Positions 41,586 through 52,193 of a stretch of 64,000 nt of DNA are shown here, one piece after another. How positions within the stretch are numbered: position 1 is the stretch's first letter; the number at the start of each line of letters is the position of its first letter. The translations under genes were made by a program, and so were the position numbers. The stretch spans positions 507,254-571,253 of the forward strand of contig LSRX01000257.1 of NCBI GenBank assembly GCA_001939145.1, written 5' to 3'. Source of the DNA: Symbiodinium microadriaticum (Eukaryota; Sar; Dinophyceae; Suessiales; Symbiodiniaceae). The notes under the pieces were generated by a model that searched no databases, was not told the DNA's origin, and saw nothing but the letters and a program-made list of their open reading frames with translations.

Positions 41586-41959
41586 GATGGTGCAGGATTT
41601 GTGCTCAAGACTGGTGACCCCATTGGGGTTTGGGGTTTAAAGGGCATTAGGGTTTGGGGTTTAACGGCTGTGAGGCTCTAGGCTTTCGCCTTGGCTTCCC
41701 GTCTAGTCCTGAAGGCTCAGCAGAAGACTGGCAAAATCGAAAGTCGCCTCGCTCCAAACGACTATCATAGCAACCTGAATCCTATGTAAACCCTGAACCA
41801 GACCATATCACACCAACTACCAAACCCTAAACCCTAAACCTTAAACCCTAAACCCTACCAACACGAGAAACATCTCATGAAACCCTTTCGAGCAGTAGAA
41901 ACTTTGAGAGAGGAAAGCTCAGAGCTCGAAAAGAGAAAACCCGACTAAGGAACAATATG

Positions 41960-42045
41960 CAGAAACCATGGTAAGGAACCCTAAAACGGGGAAGACTATA
42001 TACAGAAGCCATACGGAGGAACCCGAAACAAAAAGGTAGGTCTCT
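41960..42045. mobile_element. MITE M11 decayed, partly duplicated
   Basis: Two similar halves: AGAAACCATGGTAAGGAACCC and AGAAGCCATACGGAGGAACCC, then AAAAAGGTAGGTCTCTTC. Confidence 0.45.
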
Positions 42046-42125
42046 TCAGCTAAAGAATACTCCTTGGGCTTGAAGTTGTACTCCTCAAAGTCGTTGGCCT
42101 TCCACGAAATGAAGCGAGGGCCAAC
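42045..42125 (-). CDS. Weak exon candidate (ANDFEEYNFKPKEYS)
   Basis: Minus frame: PRFISWKANDFEEYN then FKPKEYSLAEE; possible acceptor GGAAG before GCCAAC. Downstream of 42571-42722 on the same strand. Overlaps the end of an M11 copy. Confidence 0.35.
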
Positions 42126-42139
42126 CGTTCAAGGCACCC

Positions 42140-42570
42140 TAGCGGTTTAGGGTTTAGGGTTTAGGGCCCTGAACCCTAAACCATAAACCCTAAACTGTAG
42201 AAGCCCTGAACCCTAAACCCTAAACCCTAAACTGTAGAAGCCCCTAAACCCTAAATTTCGTTCTTTTTGGGGGGGGCAAGGTAGGGATGCTCTTTGTTTT
42301 GGGGGAGGGGGGGTCTAGCCTGGAAGCTCAACAGTCCATGCAACCCCCCGCGTTTAGGGGCTTCTACAGTTTGCGGGGTTTGGGGTTTAGGGTTTAGGGT
42401 TTCTACAGTTTCGGCTTTAGGGTTTAGGGTTTAGGGTGTAGGGCTTCTACAGTCTCGAGTTTGGGGCTTAGGGTGTAGGACTTCTACAGTTTAGGGTTGA
42501 GGGTTGAGGGTTTAGGGTTTAGGGTTCAGGGCTTCTACAGTTTAGGGTTTAGGGTTTGGGGTTTAGGTAC
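42140..42570. repeat. Large inverted heptamer array with CTTCTACAG spacers
   Basis: Left side: a fusion-type TTTAGGG/CCCTAAA junction (about 42165), then CCCTAAA with CTGTAGAAG at 42195 and 42232. Right side: TTTAGGG with CTTCTACAG at 42361, about 42401, 42444, 42481 and 42532. The two sides are inverted copies of one spacer-heptamer array around a G-rich centre (42262-42350). Confidence 0.88.
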
Positions 42571-42722
42571 CTTCAACCCAGCACCCCGTCTCAGGAGGTA
42601 AAGCTGCAGGGTCGGATGCATTGCTGCAATTTCTCTATGGTAGATTGGGAAGTATCGAGAGCCTGTGGGTTCTCCTTTCTTGTTCGAATCCAGGACCTCC
42701 CAAAGAAATCTCCTTAGTTTGG
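42571..42722 (-). CDS. Exon candidate, about 50 codons (LRRFLWEVLDSNKKG)
   Basis: Minus frame: KLRRFLWEVLDSNKKG, SRYFPIYHREIAAMHP, TLQLYLLRRGAGLK, ending at a GT donor (GTACCTAAACC) where heptamers begin. One of the better-looking islands; product unknown. Confidence 0.42.
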
Positions 42723-42794
42723 GCACCCCCTTTCTTCCCCCCCCCCCTTTCGGTCCTTCTGCTTCCGTGGCCTTCTTTTGCTTTTGAGGCTGTA

Positions 42795-43035
42795 CCTAAA
42801 CCCTAAACCCTAAACCCCAAACCCTAAACCTCAAACTCCAAACCCTAAACCCTAAACCCCAAACCCTAAACCCCAAACTTCAAACCCTAAACCCTAAACC
42901 CCAAACCCTAAACCCTAAACCCCAAACTTCAAACCCTAAACCCTAAACCCCAAACTTCAAACCCTAACCCTAAACCCCAAACCCCAAACCCTAAATCCTA
43001 AACCCCTAAACCATAAACCCGAAACCCTAAACCGT
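42795..43035. repeat. CCCTAAA array with 28-bp subunits
   Basis: CCCCAAACTTCAAACCCTAA recurs in steps that are multiples of seven, so the 7-bp register is kept. Confidence 0.88.
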
Positions 43036-43134
43036 GTGGGACTACCGAGGAGAGTAGCTTCCCTGAGCCCCTCGAGGATTCTGCGGGGCTACTGCAGGGG
43101 CGTTCCGTTCTTCGACTGAGGTTCTGGAGTTCTG

Positions 43135-43560
43135 GGGGTTTAGGGATTTTTTTTTAGGGTTTAGGGTTTAGGGTGGGTTAGGGTTTAGGGATTTAGGATT
43201 TAGGATGTGGGGTTTAGGGATTTAGGCTGGGTTAGGGTTTAGGGATTTAGGATTTAGGATGTGGGGTTTAGGGATTTCGGGTTTAGGGTTTGGGGATTGA
43301 AGGTCTGTAGGGTTTAGCTTGGCGGCGTTTAGGGTTGAGGGTGCGGCTAGACACTTTGGTCAATCGGAGCTGGGAACGTTGCAACTCCACCCAATGCCGG
43401 CTCCAAGTTGAACTGCGACCCCTACAAAAGGCTTAGGGGTGTAGGGGTTTAGGGGTTTAAGGTTTAGGGTCTAGGGGTTTAGGGTTTATAGGGGCTTCGG
43501 GGCTTAGGGGTTTAGGGATTTAGGGTTTAGGGCTTTAGGGGTTTAGGGGTAACCTCCATA
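43135..43560. repeat. TTTAGGG arrays, with a 54-bp unit
   Basis: GGGTTAGGGTTTAGGGATTTAGG starts at 43175 and 43229 (54 bp apart, two copies). A second array lies at 43430-43555; a unique island sits at 43345-43425. Confidence 0.82.
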
Positions 43561-43927
43561 CAATCCCGTAGGACCCCTGTGAAATCCCTTGCGAAACCTG
43601 CACAGCACAAGACCCTGTATCCTTCGAAAGCCGTCTGATTCTGCATGAACCCCGGCGAAACCCTACAAAACAAACAAAACGCCGAACAACCCCATAAAAC
43701 ACAACACAACCGCTTGAATCCTTAAAACCCTCCTAAACCGCAACCCGTAAAGCCTGAAATACTAAAATCCCTAAACCTTCAGCCCCAAACTGAAAAAAAA
43801 CACCCAGACGGCCCTGAAACCTCAACCCTCAAAGCCTGAAAAGCCCTATAGGCCCTCAACCCTAACTCCGAAACAAGAGGTGCCCCCGCAACCCTAGGGT
43901 TTAGGGTCTAGGGGTTTAGGGTTTAGA

Positions 43928-44088
43928 GGAGATCTTGCCTGACCCTTCTGCATCTTCAGCTCCAGACAGCGAGGTCCCACTAGTCGATCCAAACAGCTGT
44001 TGAGGCAGTTGTGGAGCAACTGCCACAGGGCTGCAAACAAAGAAGCGCAGTTGATGTGGGACTCTGCCGGGGGCTCCACGAGGATATC
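43928..44088 (-). CDS. Exon candidate, about 53 codons
   Basis: Minus frame: ILVEPPAESHINCAS, LFAALWQLLHNCLNS, CLDRLVGPRCLELK. Bounded by heptamers on both sides. Unrecognised. Confidence 0.35.
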
Positions 44089-44519
44089 TAGCGGTTTAGG
44101 GTTCAAGGAGAGGGTTAGGGTTTACAGAACCCTAAACCCTAAACCGTTCCCGGGGCTAGAGGGTGTAGGATATTCAGGGTCGGGTTTGTGTTCGGTTTTA
44201 CGGGCCCTTGTTTTCCGGTCTTTTAACCATCACAGAGCATGTCCTCCTTTCCTAACTACTATTTAGTGCAGTACCATGTACTACACTACGGTCAGCGGTA
44301 TTCTTGAACTTTAGTTCTACTGAGCTCTAGAGCCCTAGGGCCCTATTTCTTAGGGTTTAGGGTTTAGGGGTTTAGGGTTTAGGGCTTTCAGGTTAGAACC
44401 ACTTCGCCTTAAGAATAAGGGCGCACTTCTTTCCTGCTGTTCGGTAGAGTCAGGAAACCCCACCCATAACAAGGGCGAAAGGGTACTACTACGGAATCCG
44501 GAAGAGTCTCAGCCATCCG

Positions 44520-44870
44520 ACCCTAAACCCTAAACCCTTTAAACCCTAAACCCTTAAAACCCTAAACCCTTTACACCCCAAACCCTTTAAACCCTAAGCC
44601 TTAAACCCTAAACCCCTAAACCCTAAACCCCTAAACCCCTAACCCTAAAGAACTGTCATGTCGAAGCACAGTGTCGCGAAGCTTCATCTGAAGCAGATGC
44701 TGGCAACTCCTAAGGCTCCTGGGGCTTGGGGGGGTTAGACTTTGGGGCGTTGGGTTTGAGGGTTTAGGGTTTCAGGGTTTAGGGCTTGAGGGTTTTTAGG
44801 GCTTAGGGTTTCAGGGTTCAGGGTTTTAGGATTTTAGGGCTTTAGGGCTTAGGGGTTTAGGGTAGATCAA
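44520..44870. repeat. CCCTAAA tract, island, TTTAGGG tract
   Basis: C-rich 44520-44650; island 44651-44735 (plus frame MSKHSVAKLHLKQM, unproven); G-rich 44750-44870. Confidence 0.75.
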
Positions 44871-44924
44871 CAACACAGCCAACCCTCAGTTTGATCCCGC
44901 ATGAACTGTACAGGGGTGGTAAGC

Positions 44925-45165
44925 AGCGTCGTGGAATGCATTGGCCCAGCTCGGCCGCGGTGAGTTCGCCAAGGTGGGCGACACTTATGCTGCGGATCGC
45001 TGAATCCCTCTAAAAATGTAAAATTCCCTTCAGGGCAAGATCACAACGACTTTCCAACTTCATGGTAGATAGTGCATACCCTTCACTCGCTGGAGTCTCA
45101 ACCCAAACTCGGGCCACAAGTGCAAAACGAACGAACCGTGCATTTCGCACAAAGTTCGTAAACCT
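44925..45165 (+). CDS. Weak exon candidates
   Basis: Plus frames WNALAQLGRGEFAKVGD (44930-45002, stop) and RLSNFMVDSAYPSLAG ... RTNRAFRTKFV (45031-45165, stop) in a heptamer-free stretch. Unrecognised; chance not excluded. Confidence 0.28.
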
Positions 45166-45188
45166 ATAGTGAGGGATTCACTTCATAT

Positions 45189-45289
45189 GGGTGTGTTCTC
45201 TAAACTAGGGTCCCTCTTTAGATCCCCACTATAGTACGGCGCCCTTATAACAAGGATACTAAAAGGGACCCTAATTTACAGAACTGCCC
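45189..45289. mobile_element. MITE M3 with target duplication ATAT
   Basis: GGGTGTGTTCTCTAAACTAGG and CCCTAATTTACAGAACTGCCC; ATAT at 45185-45188 and 45290-45293. Confidence 0.92.
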
Positions 45290-45309
45290 ATATGTCTAGG
45301 AAAATCCCA

Positions 45310-45725
45310 ACTAACCCTAAACCCAACTAACCCTAAACCCCTAAACCCCTAAACGACTCAACCCTAAACCCTAAAACCCTAAACCCCTAAACCCCTAAAC
45401 CCCTAGGCCCTAAACCCTAAACCTAGGAACATCCCAACTCCCAAGGCACCCTAAACCCTAAACCCCTAAACCCTAAGCCTAGGAATTATCCCAACTCAAA
45501 AGGCCTGCTGCAGGACGTTCAGCTTGCTTGTGATCACCATGGGAGCCTCCGGGCTTAGGGTTTACGGGTTTATAGGGCTTTAGGGCTTTAGGGTTTTAGG
45601 GTCTTAGGGTTTAGGGCTTTAGGGTTTTAGGGCTTTAGGGTTTAGGGTTTAGGATTTAGGGCCAGGGTTTTAAGGTTCAGGGTTTTAGGGTTTAGGGGTT
45701 TTGGGTTTAGGGGTTTAGGGTTACA
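45310..45725. repeat. CCCTAAA then TTTAGGG/TTTTAGGG
   Basis: C-rich to 45480, a short island, then G-rich from 45550, often as 8-bp TTTTAGGG. Confidence 0.82.
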
Positions 45726-45728
45726 TAT

Positions 45729-45822
45729 ATACCTGGGGTCCAAAAACCTACCGATTTAAGGGCTCTACCCTCTCATTGAAGGAGTCATGACCTACTATTT
45801 TGTAGGCTTTGGGGTCACAGGT
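45729..45822. mobile_element. MITE M11-like element with both ends
   Basis: TACCTGGGGTCCAAAAACC and GGCTTTGGGGTCACAGGTA. Confidence 0.7.
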
Positions 45823-46085
45823 AGAGGATCACTCGACTTTGCATAGACCAGAAGTAAACTAATATGTCCTACCCTGGGGTCTGTCTAACCGAAAGCCCTA
45901 AACCCGCAACTCCAAACCCTGGCTGACCTAGAACCTGAACCCTTAACGGTAGGGGGAACGCCCTTACAGGCTTTTTTTTACGGCAGTGTTCCGGAATCGA
46001 GACAGGGGTGCAATGGGACGCATGAGGCTTCGGATTCAAAGCTGGAAGGGGACAGAAATCAGGGTTTAGGGTTTACCCCTATAAG

Positions 46086-46540
46086 GCTCCATGTACCCAA
46101 ATAGCCTGTACTTTGGCCTTAAAGTATTTCCCAGACAAGTACTTCGGGGCCAAAGTGTATATTCGCCTCGGCCCCGGCCGAAGCGGTCAGAGGTTCCTAT
46201 TCGGATTCCTCTATTCCCCACCTCTTAATCCCCTCCGCACTGACCCCCACCCTCCCGGGGTCCCTCTGTGTGAACCCATAAACGAGCCCCAAGGTCCGGC
46301 GGCGAAGTTTCGCCTCCTCCAATGGATTTGGGCTGTTTGTGGGAGGGGAGCGCNCCCCTCCCCCCTCCCTTCCCGTTTTTTCTGTTTTTCCGGAACGGGA
46401 CAACCCGCTTCTGCGCCCCCTACTCAGAAGAGGAACTTCGCGCACAAAGCAAAAGCCCCAGACCTGGCATCATGTTTTCCTCCCAACATACGGCCGGGCC
46501 GAGGCGGACGACGCGCAGCGTTTAAATTATTTGGGCACAT
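46086..46540. mobile_element. MITE M5 split by a GC-rich insertion
   Basis: Left part GGCTCCATGTACCCAAATAG to GGGGCCAAAGTGTATATT (to 46163), right part ATTATTTGGGCACATGGACCC (from about 46520). Together they make one normal M5 element. Confidence 0.85.
46164..46506. mobile_element. GC-rich insertion with CGCCTCGGCC terminal inverted repeats
   Basis: Starts CGCCTCGGCCCCGGCCG and ends CGGCCGGGCCGAGGCG: 16-17-bp inverted ends. Distinctly GC-rich and with no heptamers, unlike its surroundings. Contains an N (46354) within a GC homopolymer stretch. About 15 extra bases separate its right end from the resumed M5 sequence. Confidence 0.7.
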
Positions 46541-46870
46541 GGACCCTTCGGGTTAGGATTGTCAAGCTTTAACGGCTTATGCCGAGGGTATTAGGTACTG
46601 CATTTCAGTGACTTCAGAGCTTAATGTAGGGTTTAGGGTTTAGGGTTACCAGATATCCTCAGCGGCCTAGGATTGCCAAGGAGGGCTCCAAGTACAACAG
46701 GGGAACCTCGTCTGGTGCTGATGAACGTCTCCTGGGACCCACAATGTGAAGACTAAATAACACTGAAACCTCAACTCAGCACTATAAACTCTAAACCCTA
46801 AACCCGAAACCCCAAACCTCAACTCAACACTAAACCCTACAAAACCTGAAAAGCAGCCCCATGCAGTATG

Positions 46871-47269
46871 TTACCTCATATCACAAGCTAATAATTTGTA
46901 CCTCTCCAGACCCGAGGCAACCCAAACTTCAACAGCATATCGACGCAGGCCACCATGAACAATTCGAAAGGTTGGATGTTGGAGACAAATTGTTCCTATA
47001 GGCAGACGAAGGACTGAGTCGCTAGGGAGAACAAGCGCGCCCAGCCTCTCTGCTGATGCTCCAGAGTGTGCAGATGGTACGGTGGCCCATCTGCATGTAC
47101 TGCTTGCAATGCGCCTGCGGGGGGAGATACTTGCCCAGTTTAGCGGTGGAAGTCGAACACCCCAAATCCAAACCCCTAAGACATCTAAGGGGCTTTTTGA
47201 TTCAAGGTTTTCTAATGCTTTGCCAGTGCCACGTTGACAAGAGGGGGTAGGGGTTGGGCTTAGGTTCAT
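46871..47269 (-). CDS. ORF candidate, 132 codons
   Basis: The longest non-repeat open frame in the window. Minus: CQRGTGKALENLESK, LGVWIWGVRLPPLNW, SGASAERLGALVLPSDS, LRLPIGTICLQHPTF, VHGGLRRYAVEVWVAS, stop. Unlikely to stay open by chance, but unrecognised; a plus frame is also open over half of it. The first listed codon is TTG-like, so the true start or splice site is unknown. Confidence 0.45.
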   Translation of the reverse strand: MNLSPTPTPSCQRGTGKALENLESKSPLDVLGVWIWGVRLPPLNWASISPRRRIASSTCRWATVPSAHSGASAERLGALVLPSDSVLRLPIGTICLQHPTFRIVHGGLRRYAVEVWVASGLERYKLLACDMR

Positions 47270-47403
47270 GGGCTTTACGTCCCTCTGACCGCGGTGTAAC
47301 AGGGTTCAGGCTGCCGGGGCAGGTGCCTCGAACTATCCAAACCGACCTCCAACCTCGAAGGCAGAATCTCCACGATGTCACTTTTTAGGTATATAGACAG
47401 CTT

Positions 47404-47691
47404 ATGCTAGGGTGTTTAGGGCAGCGGGCTAGGTGCCGTAACCCATGGAGGCGAACCGCCTTTTCGAATCCTTGTGCCAACGCTGATCCAGGGAAAGCAA
47501 GTCAGAAAACAACAAGATTTGCAATAGTAGCAGTTACTCCAGAGCCCTCAGAACTTCAGAACCCAGCTACCCAGATACCCATTAACCTTAAAGCCAGCGC
47601 ACTCCACAACCCCAGCTTAAGCCCTGCAGCTGTGGCAGAGTACAGAAACTTGCGGGTTTCGGATGTTCGGTCGAGCATGGAGTGTCCCTAA
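47404..47691 (+). CDS. ORF or exon candidate, 95 codons
   Basis: Plus frame: TTRFAIVAVTPEPSEL, QNPATQIPINLKASAL, LSPAAVAEYRNLRVSDV, ending at CCCTAAA units. Free of repeats. Divergent from the 46871-47269 frame. Unrecognised. Confidence 0.42.
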   Translation: MLGCLGQRARCRNPWRRTAFSNPCANADPGKASQKTTRFAIVAVTPEPSELQNPATQIPINLKASALHNPSLSPAAVAEYRNLRVSDVRSSMECP

Positions 47692-48120
47692 ACCCTAAAC
47701 CCTAAACCCTAAATCCTAAACCCAAAACCCTAAATCCTCAACCCTAAACCCTAAAACCTTAAACCCTAAAACCCCAAACCCCAAAACCCCAAAACCCTAA
47801 AACCCCAAAACCCTAGAACCCTCAAGCTCCAAACCCCGAAGGGAAAGATTCCCAAAAATCCTTCACCGCACATGCTCAGCTCCAGCGCCCGAGTTTGGGC
47901 ATTAAGGTTTCGGGCGCAAGGCGTGGGGGTTCGGGTTTAGGGCTTTAGAAAGGGTTTAGGGGTTTAGTGTTTATGTTTTAGGGTTTAGGGCTTTAATTAA
48001 GGGTTTAGGGTTTAGGGTTTAGGATTTAGGGATTGCGATTTTTAGGGTTTTGGGGTTTAGGATTTAGGGATTGAGAGTTTTAGGGTTTTAGGGGTTTCGG
48101 GTTTAGTATAGGGTCGAAGA
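47690..48120. repeat. CCCTAAA tract, island, TTTAGGG tract
   Basis: C-rich 47690-47840 with CCCCAAAA variants; G-rich 47930-48110 with TTTAGGGATT variants. Confidence 0.8.
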
Positions 48121-48584
48121 GTGATATACTCTCCCATATACTCAACTACACAACGACTATCCGAAACCCAATATCTGGTTACTAGGTTACTGGGTTCCCC
48201 AAACCCTAAACCCTTAAGCCTAAACCCTAGGGCGACACTCCTAAGATCCTGAGCGCCAACCCGACAATCCTTTTCTGGCATCACTAGATCCAACCTTTTG
48301 CTACGCCAACAAAGCTATCAAAACCTACAAAACCCTAACCCTAACTCAGCCGTCGTAGAAACCCCGAACCTTCCACCAAGGCTTAGGACCCTAATGGGTA
48401 GAACTCTTAGAGGAACCCGACTCATATGCAGCCCAACCTCCAAATCCAACAGCCTACACCCGACTTTCCAAAGACCTTGCAATTAGACCCCCCCCCAAAC
48501 CCTAAACCCTAAACCACACCTAGAATCTAGGCAACGGTTTGGGGTTTAGGCCTGGGTTTGAAGCATTACCTACCCCCTCAACTC

Positions 48585-49330
48585 TAACTCTAAACCCTAA
48601 ACCCTAAGTCCTAAACCCCAAACCCCAGACTGCAAACCCCCCTAGACCCCAAACCCAAGACCCTAGACCCCTAAATAGCCCTAGACCCTAAACCCAAGAC
48701 CCTAGATCCTGAACCCTAGACCCCCAAACCCAAAACCCAAGACCCTAGACCCTATAAGCTCTAAACCCAAGACCCTAGACCTAGACCCTAAACCCTAAAC
48801 CCAAGACCCTATAGACCCTAAACCCAGAACCCAAGACCCTAAACCCCAAACCCTAAACCCCAAACTCAAAACCCTAAACCCAAAACCATAAACCCAAGAC
48901 CCTATAGACCCTAAACCCAAAACCCTAAACCCAAGACCCAAAATCCTGTAGGCTCTACACCCAAGACCCTAGACCTAGACCCTAAACCCTAAACCCAGGA
49001 GCCTATACCCGAAACCCTAGACCCCAAACCCTAAACTCCAAACCCTAAACCCAAACCCAAGACCCTAAACCCAAGACCCTAAACCATAAACCCAAGACCC
49101 TATAGACCCTAAACCCAAAACCCTAAACCCAAGACCCAAAATCATGTAAGCTCTACACCCAAGACCCTAGACCCAGACCCTAAACCCTAAACCCAAGACC
49201 CTATAGACCCTAAACCCCAAACCCTAGGCCCAAAACCCCAAAACCCTAAGCCAAAAACCCTAAACCCAAGAACCGTAGACCCTAGACCCTAAACCCTAAA
49301 CTCCAAAGACCCTATACCCCTAAAACCCCT
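48585..49330. repeat. Long CCCTAAA/CCCAAGA array with a 198-bp duplication
   Basis: About 740 bp of CCCTAAA, CCCAAGA and CCCTAGA units. ACCATAAACCCAAGACCC followed by the same 110-bp order of variants occurs at 48885 and 49083, 198 bp apart. Confidence 0.92.
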
Positions 49331-49334
49331 AAAT

Positions 49335-49410
49335 CCTATAGTACCCTTTAAAGGAAGCCTAGGAAGCCTAGGATCACCATAGATCCCTTTAAAGGGACCT
49401 TAATTCAGGG
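49335..49410. mobile_element. MITE M12 copy abutting heptamers
   Basis: CCTATAGTACCCTTTAAAGG, AGCCTAGGATCACCATAGAT, CCCTTTAAAGGGACC, directly after CCCTAAA units. Confidence 0.75.
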
Positions 49411-49489
49411 CCTTCGGGTCTGCACGGCTGCGGGCGTAGAGGTCTCCGCCTGCACGAAGCCGAAGGTCGCAACTAGAAGATTAAGGGTG

Positions 49490-49890
49490 TTTATAGGGTT
49501 TAAGGGTCTAGGGTTTCTAGGGTGTAGGGTTTTAGGGTTTTAGGGTTATATATAGGGTTTAGGGTTTAGGGTTTTAGGGATTTAGGGTTTTAGGGTTTTC
49601 AGGGGTTTTAGGGCTTCGGGTTTGAGGTCTTAGGGTCTTAGGGTTCAGGGTTTTAGGGTTTTAGGGTTTAGGGTTTCAGGGTTTTAGGGTTTTGGGTCTT
49701 AGGGTCTTAGGGTCTTAGGGTTCAGGGTTTTAGGGCTTTAGGGTTTTAGGGTCTTAGGGTTCAGGGTTTTAGGGCTTTAGGGTTTTAGGGTCTTAGGGTC
49801 TTAGGGATTTAGAGTTGTAGGGTTTAGGGTCTTAGGGTTTAGGGTCAGGGTTTCGTATTTAGGGATTTGGGTTTGGGGCGTAGGGTTTAG
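49490..49890. repeat. TTTTAGGG/TCTTAGGG octamer array
   Basis: Mostly 8-bp units. A 39-bp block beginning TTCAGGGTTTTAGGGC repeats at 49721 and 49760. Confidence 0.88.
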
Positions 49891-49904
49891 AGTGTCGAAG
49901 CATG

Positions 49905-50001
49905 AATAATTACCAATCTTATTCCTTAGGGTTCCCTAATATATAACTATAACTATACCAACGGAGCCCAAAGCCCTGTGCTAAGTATTCAGGCCCCTAC
50001 A
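49905..50001. mobile_element. MITE M1 copy (inverted)
   Basis: AATAATTACCAATCTTATTCC on the left; AGTATTCAGGCCCCTACAT on the right. Confidence 0.75.
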
Positions 50002-50188
50002 TATTACATAGCACGTAGTTATGAGTTAGGGCTTATAGGGTCTAGGCTGTAAGAGTGAGGGTTTAGGGTTTAGGATCTAGGAGTGAGGGTTACACTGAAG
50101 TCCTGAGGTCCTGGTATGTCTTCTGGAGGAGGGACCGAATATCCTACGGAGAGCCCCTCCAAGTACAACTGCAGCAGTAGGACTACTT

Positions 50189-50299
50189 ACCCTAAGGGTC
50201 CATGTAAACAAATAGTAGATACTTTGGCCCCAAAGTACCCAAATAGGGACTACTTTAAGGCCAAAGTATATACTATTTGGGCACATGGACACTTAGGGT
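50189..50299. mobile_element. MITE M5 copy
   Basis: ACCCTAAGGGTCCATGT and ACATGGACACTTAGGGT; extended inverted ends. Confidence 0.9.
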
Positions 50300-50589
50300 T
50301 ACTATCGAAAGTCGCTGAGAGCCTTCGTTCGTCTGCTCATCCTGCGCCACACTGGACGCAGCTGGTCTCTGAAGCTCGTCCTGCGCCAGCTAAAGGCGGG
50401 TTTCGGGTTTAGGGCTATGAATGCGGCCTCGTTACGATTGGGGTTTGCAATGGAATCTGATAGGTTTAGGGCCTTTCGGGTTCGGGGCAAATGAAGGAGG
50501 TGGGCGCTTACTGGGCTTTGAAAAAAGCCAGTAATAGCTTCTGTGGTGCTCTAGGCTTTGGGGAATCGGGGCGGGCCGGGCTGAGGCTT

Positions 50590-50690
50590 CAGCACTTTAG
50601 GGTTTAGGGTTCAAGGAGTAGGGTTCAGGGTTCAGGGAGTAAGGTTCAGGGTTCAGGGAGTAGGGTTAGGGTTTAGGGTTCAGGGAGTAG
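50590..50690. repeat. GGGTTCAGGGAGTA tandem units
   Basis: TTTAGGG variants alternating with CAGGGAGTAGGGTT, about five units. Confidence 0.85.
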
Positions 50691-50855
50691 GATGAAAGCT
50701 TACATGTGGCTCCAAATTCGAATCATTTCAACGAGTTTATGCCCTGTAGAACAAGGACCCATTCCTGTTAATGTTCGGGTATTCGCCACGAAGCCGAAGG
50801 AGTACAGGGGACTTAATTTTTAATGTGTAAGACTGAGACTGAATGAGATTAGGAA

Positions 50856-50958
50856 TAGGGGCCTTAATAGTTAGAATAGGATTTTGGGCTATGCTAGACT
50901 ATAGTCATTATTATAAGGAACACCCAAAATAGCGTATTGGTCATCATTGAAGCTTCTA
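50856..50958. mobile_element. MITE M1 copy
   Basis: TAGGGGCCTTAATAGTTAGAA and CATCATTGAAGCTTCTA. Confidence 0.82.
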
Positions 50959-51047
50959 TGTTGCTCCGTTCAGACTCCTTAGGCATTCCTTTCGAAGGTT
51001 TCGGAAGTGCGAAGCTTGCAGCTTCGGTATATTGACCTTGTACTTCC

Positions 51048-51152
51048 CCTAAGGGTCCATGTGCCCAACTAGTATATACTTTGGCCCCAAAGTATCTACA
51101 CAGGGAATACTTTAAGGCCAAAGTGTATACTATTTGGGTACATGGACACTTA
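51048..51152. mobile_element. MITE M5 copy
   Basis: AAGGGTCCATGTGCCCAACT and TATTTGGGTACATGGACACTT. Confidence 0.9.
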
Positions 51153-51649
51153 CTTTCTAGCATCTCCAAAACAGGGCTGTAGGGATGCATCAAATAAGCA
51201 ATGTGATAAAACTCAATCTTCGCACCCTTAGCTTTAATCGCAGTGCTGTTGCTATTCTGCTCATTCTGCATATTGCAACTTGACTACTATGGAAGGTGCG
51301 ATGGACATTATTGCAATCATTGGTATTGCTGATGTTATCGTGGCCATGCTTTTTCTTTGCTAAATCCCTATGATTGTTGGTATTTTCATTCGTAGCATCG
51401 GCGAAACTATGAGTACCAAGAAATCTCAAGGTCACGACCTTGATTGAGACTACTGCTGTTTCCAATACTATCGCAAGGTATCATTCCTACCCAAACTTGC
51501 TTCTGGAGTAGGTGCCGACCATATCCCCCATCTTGTCATCAGACTTGGGACACCCTAACCACTTAGACCCAACCAAACAAACCCTAAGCCCCAAACCCCT
51601 AAACCCTAAACCCCTAAACCCCTAGACCTGAATCAATTCGGAACTTTAT

Positions 51650-51716
51650 TCCCAATATAGTACGGCACCCATATGAAAAGGACCCTAAAAGGGGCCCTAA
51701 TTTAGAAAACTCCCAT
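51650..51716. mobile_element. MITE M3 right half
   Basis: CCCAATATAGTACGGCACCC then CCCTAATTTAGAAAACTCCC; left arm missing. Confidence 0.7.
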
Positions 51717-51887
51717 TATTCTTCTGATGCTGCAGGCCTCTTTCCCTTCGCGCTTGAGGCGACGGATCTCGATCAGCGTATCCATGCCCTGGGGCCCATC
51801 ATACTGCTTAGGGTTCTACAATAAGGGTACTATAAGGTTCCCTTTCTAGGGTTTAGGGTTTAGGTCTTAGGGTTCCAGAAGGGTACT

Positions 51888-51978
51888 ACGGTTGATGATA
51901 TAAATCCTGCATTACCCACAATAAGGAATATACCATAATTCCCATAGTTTAGGGCCATTAAGGTAATACGGGATTTAA
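51888..51978. mobile_element. MITE M6 copy, right end missing
   Basis: CGGTTGATGATATAAATCC, CATAATTCCCATAGTTTAGGG, then AAGGTAATACGGGATTTAAG. Confidence 0.85.
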
Positions 51979-52193
51979 GGGTGTAGGCTGGTCTTGGCTT
52001 CAATCATCACGGACTCCATGTCTATCATCATGTAGGCAAGGCCATAGGAGTTTGAAGTTTAGGGTTTAAACATGATCGTGTGAGTAAGTTTAGAGTCGCA
52101 ATGACTTGCTATTTAATGAATTTGGGCCCCTGCACTGTCCTTGATATACCTGAACCCTAAACCCTAAACTCCCGTGAACCCTGGACCCCATGT

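Noticed and set aside
50077-51271. Minus frames with PNSIYFGLKVV and similar, recurring near 3.4, 37.7, 46.1, 50.2 and 51.1 kb
   Set aside because: The shared peptide is a translation of MITE M5, not a protein family.
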